Source: Whitmania pigra
Lineage: Eukaryota > Annelida > Clitellata > Hirudinida > Haemopidae
Length of the DNA: 64,000 bases
Direction of reading: 5' to 3'
Assembly (NCBI GenBank): GCA_021613335.1
Contig: JAJTWR010000228.1
Span: forward strand, 97,501 to 161,500
Under the pieces are notes generated by a model that made no database searches, was not told where the DNA came from, and saw only the letters and a list, made by a program, of their open reading frames with translations. Position 1 is the stretch's first letter. Every line of letters begins with the position of its first letter. Positions 1 through 13,127 of this stretch are shown here, in pieces. A program made the translations under genes and the position numbers.

Positions 1-3000
1 GCTTTCCTGAGGGATGGTGGCTTTCCAGTTCATAAGGCCAACTGATGATCAGGGTCGAGCCAGGTATTCTGGCCTTGCCTATGTTTTTGACCTGCACGAC
101 AACATTGGCATCGCCATCAATCATTGACATTGTCATCATCATCGTTATTGTTGCCATTGTCACTATGGATAGTTAGGATCGCCCTGAGTTACCAAGGTCG
201 CAGCACCAACAGGAGAGTACAATCAGAACTAAATGTTCTCATTCAATTACTACAATTCACCAACAGAACATTGTTTGTAATATGCCCGCAAGAAATTGGG
301 TCATGATTATGATAAAGATGATAATAACAACAAGATGATGATAATGGTGATGTAAAAAATGTTGTCGTAGTTGTCATGGGCAGATTTGAGCTGAAATTGA
401 AAGAGAAATAAAAACAAGACACATTTATTGCATTCTAACATTCTTGCAACAATAGCAATTATAATACAACATGCAAAGGTGCCTATTCTGATTATGATTG
501 TGTGCATGGTCCATATGGTGTGGGGTATGGTTAGATGCTAGCTGGAGCCAATAGTTTAACCTATGTCTTAACCAATAACTTAACCAATGACTTACCCAAT
601 AGCTTAATCAATAATTTAACAACAACATAACCAATAACTTAACCTCGACCCTAATCCTACAGAAGCATTTATCAAGCGTAATATCTCGAGATGTCAAAAG
701 CAATGCAATCTAGGTTGAGTATTGCCAGAGTGTTTTCAAAAGATCATTACCATTATATATTGCATAAACCATTATGCATAAACATGTCATAAGTCACATA
801 TCATTACCATGTCAGTCACTTATTTGTTCTAAAATTCTATCTGAGTCATTGGTTTAAGTCTTCATCATCATCACCAGTATAAACAACAGAATTATCCCTA
901 CATTCACTAGGCATTCATTAATCAACCATGTAATCAGGCAAAGTCATAATCACTGAACTGTACACCAGGGGTACTCAAACTTTTTTGGCCGGGGTCCACA
1001 TTACATAATTTTCAGATAGGTGGCGGTCCACAAGGGTCAAAGTCATGCGGACCGGGGGGTAAAGTAAAAAGTAATGAATTAATATTAAAATACTGTCAGA
1101 CTTTTTATTTAGTGTGATGCATGGAACTGTTTGTCCTTCATGACTTCTATGATATTTGGAGAATAGCTAGTAATTGCAATTCTCAAACAATTTCCAAGAT
1201 GAACATCAGTTAATTGACTTCGATTTTTAAACTTGATAATGTTCATAGTTGAAAATGATGATTCACAGGTGTAAGTTGATCCAAATATTGTCAGAACTGA
1301 TAAAGCCAATTTCTTGGAGCAATTAAATTTATTTTTTTGGAAATAATTGGAGGTCCACTTAAAAGCTATCGGCGGTCCGGATTGTGGACCGCGGTCCGCA
1401 GTTTGAGTACCCCTGCTGTACACCACCAGTCAAGTGATTGGCCTTTACACTTTGTCATCAATCAATCAATCAATCCACCAATCAATATGATCAATCTATC
1501 AATCAATACAATCAATCAATCAATATAATCAATCGATCGAACCTCATAACTGTGTCTGACTTCGAGACCAATATCCTCCTCGGACGTCATGGCACTCTCC
1601 CCCACAACCTTTCCACCGAAGAAGACACTCACCGGCTCTGAATTCCTGAGGTTGAAGAAGTGAAAGAAATACTCATCATCACCATGACCTTGTAACAGTA
1701 ATCATTATCACCATCATCTTAATAATAATAATAATAATAAATAACAACAACTGTTATATAATAACAATCATTGTCGTAATCATCTTTTTATATGTTCTAA
1801 TTACCAAAATGTTGATTATATTATAATCATCGTCAGCATCACCTCCACCATCAATGTCATCATACCGTTATCAAGCCCATCTAACCCTGTGACCCAGAGG
1901 TCAGACTCGATTGTGACCTCGATTTTCAAGGTCCTCTTGTTGTTTTCCAGGTTGCTGTCATTGCTTGTTCTTAAAATTTGAATAATAATAATAATAATAA
2001 TAATAATTTAATGATAATAACAACATCAATAACCATCATCATCACTAACGTGTTAGTGGAGACCTCAATGATGAGTGGTTCTGGGGAGAGAGTGAGACCT
2101 TTGGGGTCGAATCTGAGTTTGAAATTGACTTTTCCACCCGAGGGGAAAGGGTTGCCGATAAAGCAGACGATGAAGTCCTTTATCGGTGACAGGCTGCAGC
2201 TCACCTAATGGGTAGGTAGGAAGCTTTGTTATCTGCTTATCATTCTTTGCCATCATATTGTCATCATTATTGTTGTCATCATTGCTAACATAATCATTCT
2301 CACCATTTTAATTATTGCTACCATCACCACCATCGATGGTGATCATAGTCATCAATATCATCATCATTGCTAACATCACCAATTGTTGTTAGTATCATTG
2401 TCATCACCACCCTCATTATTGCCATAAATATCTTCATCATCGTCATCATCATTGTCATCTTACCACTTGTTGGTCCTTCTCTTTGGCCTCACTAGAGCCG
2501 AGATACTTGAGCGAGTCTGGGTACTTGATGAAGACACTCGTCTCGTGTGCATCCTCCTCGGAGTTCCGAACCTCCACTTCGACGAGCACCTCTTTGTCCA
2601 GTCCAACCAGCAGCTTGTAATTGTCCGGACTCGTCCTTTTAAGGCGTTCAGAAACAATTTGTCCACCATCTCCATAATTACCACTATCATCAGCTTCAAA
2701 TTTTTCATTTCCATCATCATCCTCAGCATCACAACCACCACCCTCTCCATTATCATTACAGTGGCTTACTCTTTCAGGAGCAGTCTACTCCTGAGTTCCA
2801 ATTCACTCCTGCACTCATTGTCGTCCCCACAGTTCTTTTTGAAGTCAACCTGTTGAATCGTCGCAAAGATGTTGAAGGCTATGATGACGGCATGCTACCA
2901 TCATCATCGTCGTCATCATCATCACAAACACGAGCCCACCATACCTTCAATTCTCTCGTCTGCACAGACCCGTTAAGCATGGTCATGCTGTTGAGTGAAA

Positions 3001-5091
3001 GGAGTTTGTTCGAGTCATACTTGGGGAAGTTGGATTCGATGAAGTAGGTCAATCGCATCGGGATCGGGTTCAGGAAGTCCTTCACATTGTTCTGCGTGTC
3101 AAACAAAAGGTCAACAAGAATTCAAGGACAAGTTGACATTCTGCTTGGGGGTTTGAAGGTTTAATAATTAGACATTTCATTTGTTTCCTAAAAGTGGAAT
3201 GCCATTGTGTAATCACCTTTGGAAGACCAATTAAATATGAATTTCATAAGCCTTCAAAATTTTAGGTGGTATTTATTTTTATTTTTATTAATTTATTTTT
3301 TGTGTGATTATGGCGAGGATGATGACTATGATGATAATGATCAGGACCACCAACTATGTAAAATATTTAAATTTATTTTAAAGGCCCCCATTTCATGTTA
3401 CTTTGCTTGCCTCTAATTACCTAATTATCTTCATGATAATGATGATAGCAGTTTTTGTTGAGGCTGTAATATATTGACTTATCTTGCCATTCAACAAAAA
3501 GGATCCCATGTTTACCTTTCATAAGAATCCTCCAATCAGCATCATCACCATCACCAACAACAAATGATAACATCTCAATTTACAAGGCCTACTCATCTTC
3601 TTAGTCAACTAAAGTCTAATTATACAACTCAACCAAGCTGACTAACCCCGATGTAAAGTTTGTAATTATTGCAGACTTCCCTCCTCGTGGTGAGTTCGAG
3701 TTCTACGACCCTAGTCAACTTGTACCCATCCTTCTGGTTGAGACCCTCAAAGTACACCCTGGACATGTAGGCACCGGTGTAGACCTCAGCCTCCATCGTC
3801 AGATTTACTAAGGCCTTCTTGGCTTGTCTGGGATAAAAAAAAAATAAATGAGGAGTATGTGCAGGGTTACGTTACTGAGTATAAAAGGTCAAGGTTAGAT
3901 AATTTGTAAGATTGCCAGGAGAACAAGAGTTTGGCATTGTTGATTAATATGAAAGCTATTTTTAGGAAGGTGGTGATAATTGGCTGTAATTAGCAACACA
4001 AAGCAAATAATGACTTTAATTATAGCACCTACAATGAGCAGCATAATATTCTCATGTTCGAGTGGGAACATGCACACATCCACATTTGAACTTCAAACCT
4101 TCTCACAATGTCTCTGCACCTTTATGAACTCGCAAGTCGTCCTTTCGCGTTTAATATCTTCAGTCGAAACAAAAGCAAAACGTAGAGGGTGTGAACGCTA
4201 AGCTTAAATTTAATGACAAGACTGGACAATCATTTCATCAGTCGAAACATCCTTCAAATTTAACATCATGCCACGACATCACAAACACGACATTTCACTC
4301 ACAAGTGGTGCTGTTCGGCTCCAGTCATGAGGCAAACCCTGACCTGGAAGCAGTTTCTCGGCTGGCCGTCCGAAGGGCACTTCTCTATTTCCGGGTCGAT
4401 GATGCTCGGGAGGCTGTGGAAATTGACGTCGATGCTGACTACGGAGGAAGTGCGGAGGAGGTGGACACTGTCCGTTCGGAAGGAGCCCACGACCAGGTCG
4501 GGGTATTCGTTACCGTCGACGTCAATCCCTCTGGAGTCGAGGGAGTAACCGAATGGCGATGGGGACGGCCCTCCTGTCACTTCGACGTCCTTCGACTCGA
4601 TGCGCTGAGAGTACTTGGGGACGAGACCATCTTTACTGCCCCTGAAAATATAGACGACCCCCTTGCCTTCAAAAGGTGCCCCAACTGCTATGTCTGAAAA
4701 AGAGGAACCACTGATGCGAGAAATTAAAAACTTTTAAGCAAATATTTTTATAATAATTGCCCTTAACTTGGTAGTTAAATTCACGAATGTTTCTTGGAAT
4801 AGATATCTCAACTTGTCACTTCATTCAAAGGTTACCTTGGTAACCATCGTAATCGATGTCCTTGAGGGAGGTGATGGACCATCCAAAGCGGGCGTCAAAG
4901 CAGTTCAGCTTAAGGCATTCAGCCTCCTTCATTGGACGGCTTTTTATTTTCTGAGGTTCTTCAAACTCTAATCCTTTGCCCTGATGATGATGATGATGAT
5001 TATTATTATTGTATTATTATTATTACCATTATTATTGTATTATTATTATTTTCATTGTTATTATTATTATTATTTCTATTATTATTAATTA

Positions 5092-5126
<35 letters not shown>

Positions 5127-5354
5127 CTTGACCATGACAACATTATTATTTATTTATTTATTTGATTATAGTCCGTTGCATGACTGAGATGATTTGGACT
5201 AATGATATTATTAATATCAGAGATGAAGACATGTTGAAACTTTGATGTGGCAGCAGGTGAATGTAGGAGTCAATGTCAGGTTTATTTTGACGTGGTATTA
5301 GCTGATATTTATGATGTTATAATTACTATTTATGATATTATTTATTATATTTAT

Positions 5355-5388
<34 letters not shown>

Positions 5389-5532
5389 ATATATCTAATT
5401 AGCTATCACAATCACCTTTTTCTTGATGTAAACATATATGGCTCCACCTACAAATGGTTCGTGATAGAGTGGAGCACCAATGATGAGGTCAGTCTCACTA
5501 AAATGTTGTAAATAACATGTAAAGACAAAAAT

Positions 5533-5579
<47 letters not shown>

Positions 5580-8500
5580 TAACAAATGCTGTAAAAAATA
5601 TAACAACATCAAACATTGTAAAGAAGACATAACAACATTAACAAATGGCCTCCTTATATTGTACAATTATCACCAATAACGTTCAAACAGGAGAACCACC
5701 ATCTGTCTCTGCTAAAATTTTTGCATTCATAAAAGTTTTCCAATATAAAAAATAAACGAATGTGAATAATGAATGCTTCAAACAGTAAACAAACGATAAT
5801 AATGAATGTGTTGAGCTATAAACATCGAACGAGCAATAAACTTACCCATCACCGTCGATGTCCGCAAGGCAGACAGACGCGCCGAAGTAGGAACCGAATT
5901 TCTCTCCAGGTAATTTTTTGGCCAAATAAAGGTAAGAGTTGGAGTACCGAAGCAGAAAGACATAACCCATGTACTTTTCCCTAGGGGCCCCCGACACGTA
6001 CACTTCCTTACCGTCCATGTGCCCGACTGCCACCGAATACCCTGAAAAGTGAAGTGGCTGATTGTGTAGGGTAAACGATTAACAATCAATTGATAACAAA
6101 GATTACTGATCATTGGGAGATGTTGTTTACAATTATTATCACGAATACAAAATACTGATAAAATATATATAACAATAGTAATTATTAATTAATTAATCAT
6201 TAATAACACCAGTAACAACTCTTCAGTCTAATTGCATATATTATTGACACCACCACTGAGTCAGAACAAACATTAATAATACATAATAAATTCATAATAA
6301 ACAATAGACAGAAGTCATAATGTCAACATTCAACCTTCATCATCATCATCATCTTTAAAATGACCATTCTGACTGAAAACAAAAAACTGAGCCACCCACC
6401 CAGGTATGAGTACTTGTCAGTGATTTGTTTTCCCTTTGGATCCATGACATTCTTCAAGGGAGCTTCCCTGGCGGAAAATCCGTCATCTTCCATGAAGTAC
6501 CTGGACAGACCGCCACTCCAAAGCACCACCCCAGGAGCACCGACGACGATCGATTCCATCTCCTCCTGGAAACATCAATCATTGGTTTCTTCTTGTAAAC
6601 AGAATTTGACCGATGAATAATTAATATTCGTTTTTGTATTTAGCCGATTTTGTGAGTGCCTTATCCGGATAGGATGCGAAGGCACTTCTTAATTGATCCA
6701 ATATTATATAGCATACATTGTATAGCACCCCTAGTAATACTACTATTATATAGCAATCCCTGGTGGTGCGAGTTGGGTTGTGAACACGACACGTAACGAC
6801 TGTTGCTTTCACCGACGTTCGCAGGCACGCAACCCTCTGAGCCAACTCGCAAGACGATAATAATAATTTTTATTAATAATATGTTAATTTTAACAATAAT
6901 AGTAATGTTTTTATTTATAAAGCACCATAAGTGTCAGGAATTTTTAAATATCCATTGTGACATAGATGATCCAGCACAGTAAATATCTTTAAATGGTTCT
7001 AATCATAGTAGGCATCGAAATAATTGAATGCTTCGGTCGCAAAAACCTACCGAGCATTATAATCGCATTAACCTCAAAACATCGATCACGTATTGCCAAC
7101 CTCAAACATGGCACAACTGAAGCCAAAGTTGCAGAGTCCGTAGGTATCGAAATAAGGCTCCTTCTGGTCACAGAAACCCAAGTAATTGGAGTAAACAAGC
7201 TTCTCATACCTCAGGCAAATCCCTGCACTCATGTAAATGTTTTTTGAACTTCTCACATGGGGAGCACATGTCTACAAAAATAACTTATAAATCAACAAAA
7301 TAATTAATAAATCAGCAAAGTCAACTGATCAACAATTGTTGATCCATCAATCCTTCTAGCAATCACTTAACAATCTGCAAGTTGCAAACAACAATTCACC
7401 TAATGTCACCACTACGTCATCAAGATTTATTAAAATTTTATTAAAAGCAAAAGAAATAATTACGAGCATAAAATCTTGGAGTCAACAGTGAGATAAAATT
7501 AGCATAATTTATTATTAGCATAATCTATGCAATAAATTCTTAAAATATAAATGAACGAATAAATTGCTTACAATCAGGGATCCACCCTCTTTACTGGAGC
7601 CGCAGACAGCAAATCCGGAGAGCGAATTGTTTACGGTGAGCTTTAAATTCTCTGTCAAAGATAACGTCCATATTAAGGAAAAAACGATAATTCAATAGTT
7701 ACTTAATAATGCTTAATTACATCTTTGCTGTTGATGATGATGGCAATGACAATGGTGATGCTTCAACAGCTAGGACTGTTTCATGACTTAATGTCAATTT
7801 TTGCTTATGATAATTAATAATTTATATTAATTATAATTTTAAGCTTCATTTAAATTTCATCCTTTTATCCGTCGTCACCATCAACATAATTTTGCAATGA
7901 AAACTATAATATCGGTACAAAATGATCATTAAACATTTACACCTAGCCCTTTGATATTTCATGACAGGGATAGGCAACACCTTAGTATCCTGTTGTAGCA
8001 ATAATTAAAGTAATTACCCTAATCTCAAAAATGAGAGGCAATCTTAATTGCTCACTGACATGAAAAACAATCAAGAGATCATCGGTCCTTTGACAAAATT
8101 TTATAAATATTTTTAATAATATGAATAAATATAAATTTTATAGATCAAATAATTATTATTAAATTAAGTTGAATTTAAAACAGAAGAAGCCAGTACTTAA
8201 AATTAATGGCCACAAAATTTAATGTACCGATCATTATAATAATATTAAATACTGACATAGAAATTTTCCTGATGAGGAAAACAGGCTCTCGCAAAACAGT
8301 AACTGAACATTTCAATTCACCTATGTCGTGGCCTTTATCTATTGCCGTGTTGCAGTGGTAGTCTCCGTCAAGGTTACAAAGATAGGATCTTCCAGGCTGC
8401 GGTACGTGAGACAAATTTGGAAAATCACGGAAGACATCTTTCGGAGCACCGGCCAAAATTCTAATGAAAGTCAGTACTAATATCAAGCTATTCAGTTTTT

Positions 8501-8734
8501 AATGAAAATGTTTTCAACGCAAATTAGTTATTAATTAAACACAAACTTTTTAAATACCAACCCCGGGCCACCCTCTGCGTCTGAACGGACATGAAAGTTG
8601 ACCGAATATCCGAAAAAAGTATTTTCGACACCTTTCTTGACAGTTGGCAAACTGGTAACGAAGTTGTAGGCTAGAGAAATCCGGAGAAAACAGCAAACAC
8701 ACGCCGTCATCCAAACCGCATTTAATCCGGCCAT
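1..8734 (-). CDS. Integrin alpha subunit (laminin-receptor/PS1-like), 3' end outside window
   Basis: Exons (- strand, 5' to 3'): 8562-8734, 8321-8460, 7572-7651, 7101-7271, 6400-6565, 5846-6041, 5416-5497, 4836-4950, 4303-4693, 3647-3827, 2945-3091, 2770-2849, 2464-2635, 2050-2204, 1886-1954, 1543-1645, 1-91; phases close throughout (about 837 residues seen). Residues 1-22 are a signal peptide. FG-GAP propeller blades follow (FGYSV, ILAGAP, IVVGAP, LIIGAP, DIAVGAP, DLVVGSF), with three Ca-binding loops of the DxDxDG type (DIDGDGETD, DIDYDGYQD, DVDGNEYPD). Calf segments include VKDFLNPI, CGDDNEC, GESAMTSEEDIG and ISWPYEL. There is no I-domain. The FCD...GLC insert and the GGKVVGE-type calf motif resemble the alpha3/6/7/PS1 class; this subclass call is inference. 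The family pairs with integrin beta at the plasma membrane to bind matrix. Transmembrane and cytoplasmic parts lie beyond position 1. Confidence 0.93.
966..1415. mobile_element. Complete non-autonomous hAT-type DNA transposon (450 bp)
   Basis: The element starts CAGGGGTACTCAAAC (966-980) and ends with its exact inverted repeat (1401-1415). It is flanked by a perfect 8-bp target duplication CTGTACAC (958-965 and 1416-1423), the size typical of hAT elements. Inside lies only the last part of a transposase on the minus strand, so this is an internal-deletion derivative that would need a transposase in trans. It sits in the integrin intron between the exons at 1543-1645 and 1-91. Confidence 0.9.
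1109..1345 (-). pseudogene. hAT transposase C-terminal dimerisation domain remnant
   Basis: An open minus-strand frame ending at 1109 carries the hAT C-terminal signature: KLALSVLTIFGSTYTCESSFS followed by an N/KxRSQLTDxHLxNCLRIA-type segment. This resembles the ZBED5/FAM200/GTF2IRD2-like branch of hAT transposases. The catalytic RNase-H-like core and BED finger are absent. The frame reads through the right terminal repeat to an ATG outside the element, so that apparent start is fortuitous. It cannot encode an active transposase. Confidence 0.8.
4981..5160. repeat. Imperfect (TGA)n/(TTA)n microsatellite ending in TTTA units
   Basis: A run of GAT then ATT trinucleotides with interruptions, ending in a few TTTA units. 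It lies in an integrin intron. Similar but shorter ATA runs are at 1980-2010 and 5535-5577. Confidence 0.85.
5156..5200. repeat. 45-bp dispersed repeat, copy 1
   Basis: Begins in the TTTATTTGATTATAGTCC region and ends GATGATTTGGACT. A second copy with about 40 of 45 matching bases is at 52979-53023. The inner part can fold because TAGTCC pairs with GGACTA. Its origin is not recognised. Confidence 0.6.
6640..6850 (-). mobile_element. tRNA-derived SINE-like element, copy 1 (diverged)
   Basis: Read on the minus strand, the head has a box A-like segment (TGGCTCAGAGGG, near 6840) and a box B-like segment (GTGTTCACAACCC, near 6785), spaced as in a tRNA promoter. The same head layout occurs in copies at 25508-25662 and 61091-61280. 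It lies in an integrin intron. Box B has decayed relative to the other copies. Confidence 0.5.
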
Positions 8735-9020
8735 ATTACAGTTTTTCAGTCGAATCGGAGTAAATTGTTTACAAAACCTATCGCGGTACGTTCAATGACT
8801 CGTCTCAATTACAAGTTTACAAAAGCCGGAGAACTTGAGTTACACAGTAGCAGTTACACAGAACATTAATAACACCGGCGACACAAGCACAAGCTCTCTG
8901 TCACCGATGATTCAGCCTCTTCTAGTCACCCAGTCATGTCACAAATCTGTTTTAAATGTTTATTTATTTATAAATTAATCCCCTTTATTTCCAGGTTTTC
9001 GTTTAAAAGTTAATTCATTT

Positions 9021-10281
9021 TCAGACAGAATTATTTTCAGCGAAGAGGCTGTCGGCTTTGTCGGCAATAGCGCGACAATTAAGGCAATCGAGTAGCTCCT
9101 GGTTTGTGGCACAAGTCATGCCCTCGATGCTACCAAGATTATCAAGAAGCATAAAGGATTCTGAAAGGCAAAAATAATAATTTAAAATACAATTTTTTAT
9201 CAGTCCCAATTAACCCTAACTACTTAATCAATTTTGAACTACTTAAATCCCAAACGAGACAGATTTAACAATGTGACTTATTAGGTGGTTTATGACTTGG
9301 CTGACCACTAATTAACAAAATTTAATTCGGATTTAAACAAACCGTGTTCTGAAAATCCTAAATTTTTAAGCAAGTCCAGTCTATCCTCATCAGACCAGCA
9401 CGGTTCTGCTTCAGGCTTTAGTCTGTCCAAAATGGTAGTTGACCCATCTTTGTGGTGGGCCTGCATGAGCCACAAGTAATAAAAAGTGTAACATTAATTC
9501 ACTTATGGTAACAACAACAATAATAATAATAAACATCAATGACTGTTACCTTGGCAATGACATCCATGCAATCGCAGGCCTCAAGGTCATTCCTGGCTGG
9601 AATAACGCACAGGTTGGAATCTAAGAACCTGAATATTTTAAATGTTACATAAACCTTTATGAAGTTATGTAAATTCAACTATAAACAACTTATGGGGATA
9701 TTAAAGCATTAAGAAGTCACTTAGTCTGCATTTGGAAGAACAACTCAAAATCAAGTGCTGAGGAGTGAGCATCCGCAAAACATAGAACGAAGCAATTCCT
9801 GTGGGTCTGAGACATCTTTGAGATCCTGATGTGATAACCTAAACTAGGTTAAAATGCTTATAGTGCGAATATATTAAATATGAGATATTGAATCTTTTCT
9901 ACATCAGTTGATTTTACATAAACAGAGATTACGAGAATGGAAGTGTGGAAACAATAATCTCCAAAGGTCTTCAGAAAGTTATCTAAAATAGTCTGAAGCT
10001 AATTGCACCTAACACTTTTAGAGTTAAATAAATAAAAACTAAGCTCTTTAAAGGCATCCTCTCTACTGATCTCTCGAAAAATAAAAAATATGACTCCAGA
10101 AGCCGGAAAAATAATTGAATTCTTTATTGTAGTTGCTGATGCTTGAAAGTAAAACTCAAACGTTTCTATGCGAACCATATCATGGCAATAAGTGATAAAA
10201 TTTACTTCTCAATTTGTAGACTTTTGAAAGGAAAGCATAAATCTGAGAATTCACGAGAGAATTATTAACAATCGCATACAT
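9021..10281 (-). CDS. SPO16: SPO16-like (C1orf146 family) meiotic XPF/ERCC1-fold protein
   Basis: Exons: 10206-10281, 10009-10165, 9721-9825, 9550-9628, 9343-9460, 9021-9160; phases close to 224 residues. Most exons are too short to show as long ORFs; the model rests on splice sites. Residues 1-140 match vertebrate SPO16/C1orf146 in order, from memory: an IVNNSL strand, NSIIFPASGVIFF, a CFVL strand, a QTKFLDSNLCVIPARN segment and DVIAK. This is the degenerate nuclease-like fold of the XPF/ERCC1 family. Residues about 165-218 (LLKNLGF, LLDNLGSIEGM, LNCRAIADKA) look like a tandem helix-hairpin-helix. In the family, SPO16 works with SHOC1/Zip2 on meiotic crossover intermediates. A polyA signal AATAAA on the minus strand (8984-8989) follows the stop. 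FAAP24 or ERCC1-like paralogy is the main alternative. Confidence 0.72.
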
Positions 10282-10693
10282 CCCGACGTCATTATAAGCT
10301 AAATACAGTGTGTAGGTTCAAAATCGTCTGCTAGAAGATGGTACAATTATTAAATAAAGTTATTACAGATAATGTTTAATTTTTTTTTTATTCAAATTTC
10401 CGTTCAAGAATAAAGCAATATACTACATATTGTTTGGTAAATAAAATAGCACAAATTAAAATATTTTACTTTAAACACTATTTAAAATATATTTTATGCT
10501 AAATTAACTTTAGCAAATATTTTAAATTAATTTAAGTTTACTTTTAATGTTTGACTTATATCTAGTAAATATTATGCACGAGAGAGAGGTTGCGTAGTTG
10601 TTTTTGCATGGTGATTAAACGTCAGAGCAACTGTTGATTAAACCACAAATAATATTTGAGGAATTTAACATTTATAAAAGTCTTAAACAGGTA
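10282..10693. promoter_or_regulatory. Divergent intergenic region, probable bidirectional promoter
   Basis: These 412 bp separate the start codons of the SPO16-like gene (-) and TRMT5 (+). The sequence is mostly AT-rich, with a GC-richer patch at 10571-10630 nearest the TRMT5 start. No clear TATA box was identified. Shared promoter function is inferred only from the head-to-head layout. Confidence 0.5.
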
Positions 10694-13127
10694 ATGACTT
10701 TACTAAGGTCTTTGTTGAGACTAAGTCGTGCATCTTCCGCCATTTATCGTTCACTTCATCTGGTTAAGACCTCGGAATTCGGCGTTTATAAAGTCGCCAA
10801 AGACGCAAGAAAATTACAATTTCTTGATCCGCTTATACGCTTTTTTGAAAGGAATTTTAAATTAGAACCTAGCATTCTGAAATATATAAAATCGTCTCTC
10901 TATCATAGAACTATGTGCGACGTGAAAAGTCAGGAGACGACATGCATTAGAAAGTATGTACCTAACGATGCTGCAAGAGGCATAAAAAAATTAGACCGTT
11001 CTTTATTTACATGTCCAGTCAAAGTATTAGGAATTGCTGTGCCAAATAACTCAGTTGCATCATTTCGAAAAGTTTTCAAAACATCCATATTCAGGCTACT
11101 CCAAATCAAGCCAGTGGTCAATCTGAATGACTCAGATCCCCTTTGTAACACTCATAAACTGGTACTTCTTGACTCAAACATGTATAAGTCCCCAGAAGAT
11201 TTCACTTCAACATGTTCAGAGCAGCTGAGCAAATTGTCAGTAAAAAGAGATTCATGCAAGTTATATGATATTGAGCTCAACTACAACAACTGGAACTATG
11301 ATGAGGTTTTAAAATGGATCCTCCCAGAAGGATCGGAAAGCGTAGCGGGCTTCAGCACCATCGGCCACATCGCTCACCTCAACCTTAAAGATGAACTGTC
11401 AGAGTTCAAGGAAGTTATAGGAGAGGTCATACTGGATAAAGTCAGCTGCATCAAAACAGTGATCAACAAACTGCACACCATCGACAACACTTTCAGAAAT
11501 TTCAAGATGGAGGTGCTGGCTGGTGAAGAGAATTTCATCACCACAGCCAAAGAGCATGGCTTTTCCTACGAGCTCGATTTCTCCAAGATATACTGGAATT
11601 CCAGATTGTGTGAGTTGAATTTATTACTAATGATTACAACTTAATTAAATTTTAAATTATGCTTAACAATCAACATTTCATATTTAATTCAAGATGTTCT
11701 GATAATTGTCTGTTTATTGCTGTAGCTGCAGAGCACCAACGAATCACATCCCTGGTTTCATCGAAGGATGTCTTGTTCGACGTGTTTGCAGGCGTGGGTC
11801 CCTTCAGCATCCCCTGCGCCAAGAAGGGGTGTCGTGTCTATGCAAATGATCTCAATCCTCATTCAGTCTATTGGTTGAAGAAAAATATAAAACTCAACAA
11901 GGTAGCCAATCACAATACATAAGCCGGTTTGATTATAAACAAGATTTCTATTAAGCTAATTATATATTGATATTATAATTGGATTGTAATCAATTTATTT
12001 GAGTCATTTAAAAACATTTAACTTATTAGGTTATTGATCGTGGCTGTAAATTTACTTTTAAATATTTTAATAACAGGTTTGCTAATTCTTTACAATTTTA
12101 TTAGTAGAAATCTAATAAACCAATTAAACATTAAAAACCTTTAATTAACAGACATCATCAAAGTGCATTAACGTGATCACACTGGTTTTCATTCGCTTAA
12201 TTTCAGGTTCGTGAGGAAAGAATCGATGTTTCCAACTTGGACGGACGAGATTTCATCAGGAATGTCGTGAGGCCTGAACTGCTGAAAATGATGTCGGCCA
12301 CTGCTTATGACGAGGTAGGAGTCGACATGACGAGGTTTTTGATGTTTGATGAAAGCAGGTTTTATTTTATTCAAAATTTATTGTAAATAAATTCACTATT
12401 TAACGTATTTAAGTAATTAGTTTGAAATGTTTATTTGGAATGTTACTCGAACACTAAGGATATATGTTGAGATGAATTTTATAACATCAAATGTGATAGC
12501 CATAAGTTTGCATAATTATTTATTGTGAAAAGAGCAAATGTCTGATTCATATTTATTGCTGTCTAGAGGATGAAATTATATTTTTAACTCAAAAGAAACC
12601 ATTGCCACATTCTAATCTAGACTCCGCCCGAAGACCAACTCGTCCACATCCCGATGAACCTACCGGCCCTTGCAGTCGAATTCCTCGATGCCTTCTCTGG
12701 ACTCCTGTCGGAGATCAATCACTCCACAGGTTCGACCTCTGAAGAAGTTTCTGCACAAGAAGAATCAGCCAAAGTTGCCTCTAACAATGGGGATGATTTG
12801 TCTCAAGGGGAGTCCATTGTTCAAGAAGCCCCAAAGCAAATCAACCGGTCTGGCTTGAGCAATATAATCATCCATTGCTACTGCTTCAGCAAGGAGGAAG
12901 ATCCTGAGAACGATGCCATCCAAAGGGTCAAGGATGTCCTCCGTCTCCAGTCCGTAACCTTTCACGACTCCGGGGTCAAGAGGGTGAGGAATGTTGCCCC
13001 CAACAAGGAGATGCTATGTGTGAGTGTCAGGTTGCCCTGGGAACTCTTGCTAAGGAAACAACCATCAGAAAAGAGAGATCATGATGGAGGAGAATCAGAG
13101 CCAGAGCCGAAAAGAATGAAACTTTAG
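10694..13127 (+). CDS. TRMT5: tRNA (guanine37-N1)-methyltransferase, TRMT5/Trm5
   Basis: Exons: 10694-11609, 11726-11901, 12207-12314, 12621-13127; 568 residues, close to the family length. The enzyme transfers a methyl group from S-adenosylmethionine to N1 of G37 beside the anticodon. The start is the first ATG in frame; the frame is also open upstream to 10634 but without an ATG. The N-terminus ([20 protein letters not shown]) is basic and hydrophobic, like a mitochondrial presequence, consistent with the known dual location of the family. Family blocks visible: GHIAHLNL (about residue 230), the SAM-binding [12 protein letters not shown] (324-335), NDLNPHSV (about 350) and the NLP motif (413-415) followed by AVEFL. 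A poorly conserved charged C-terminal tail ends in EPKRMKL. PolyA signals lie at 13144 and 13155. Confidence 0.95.
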
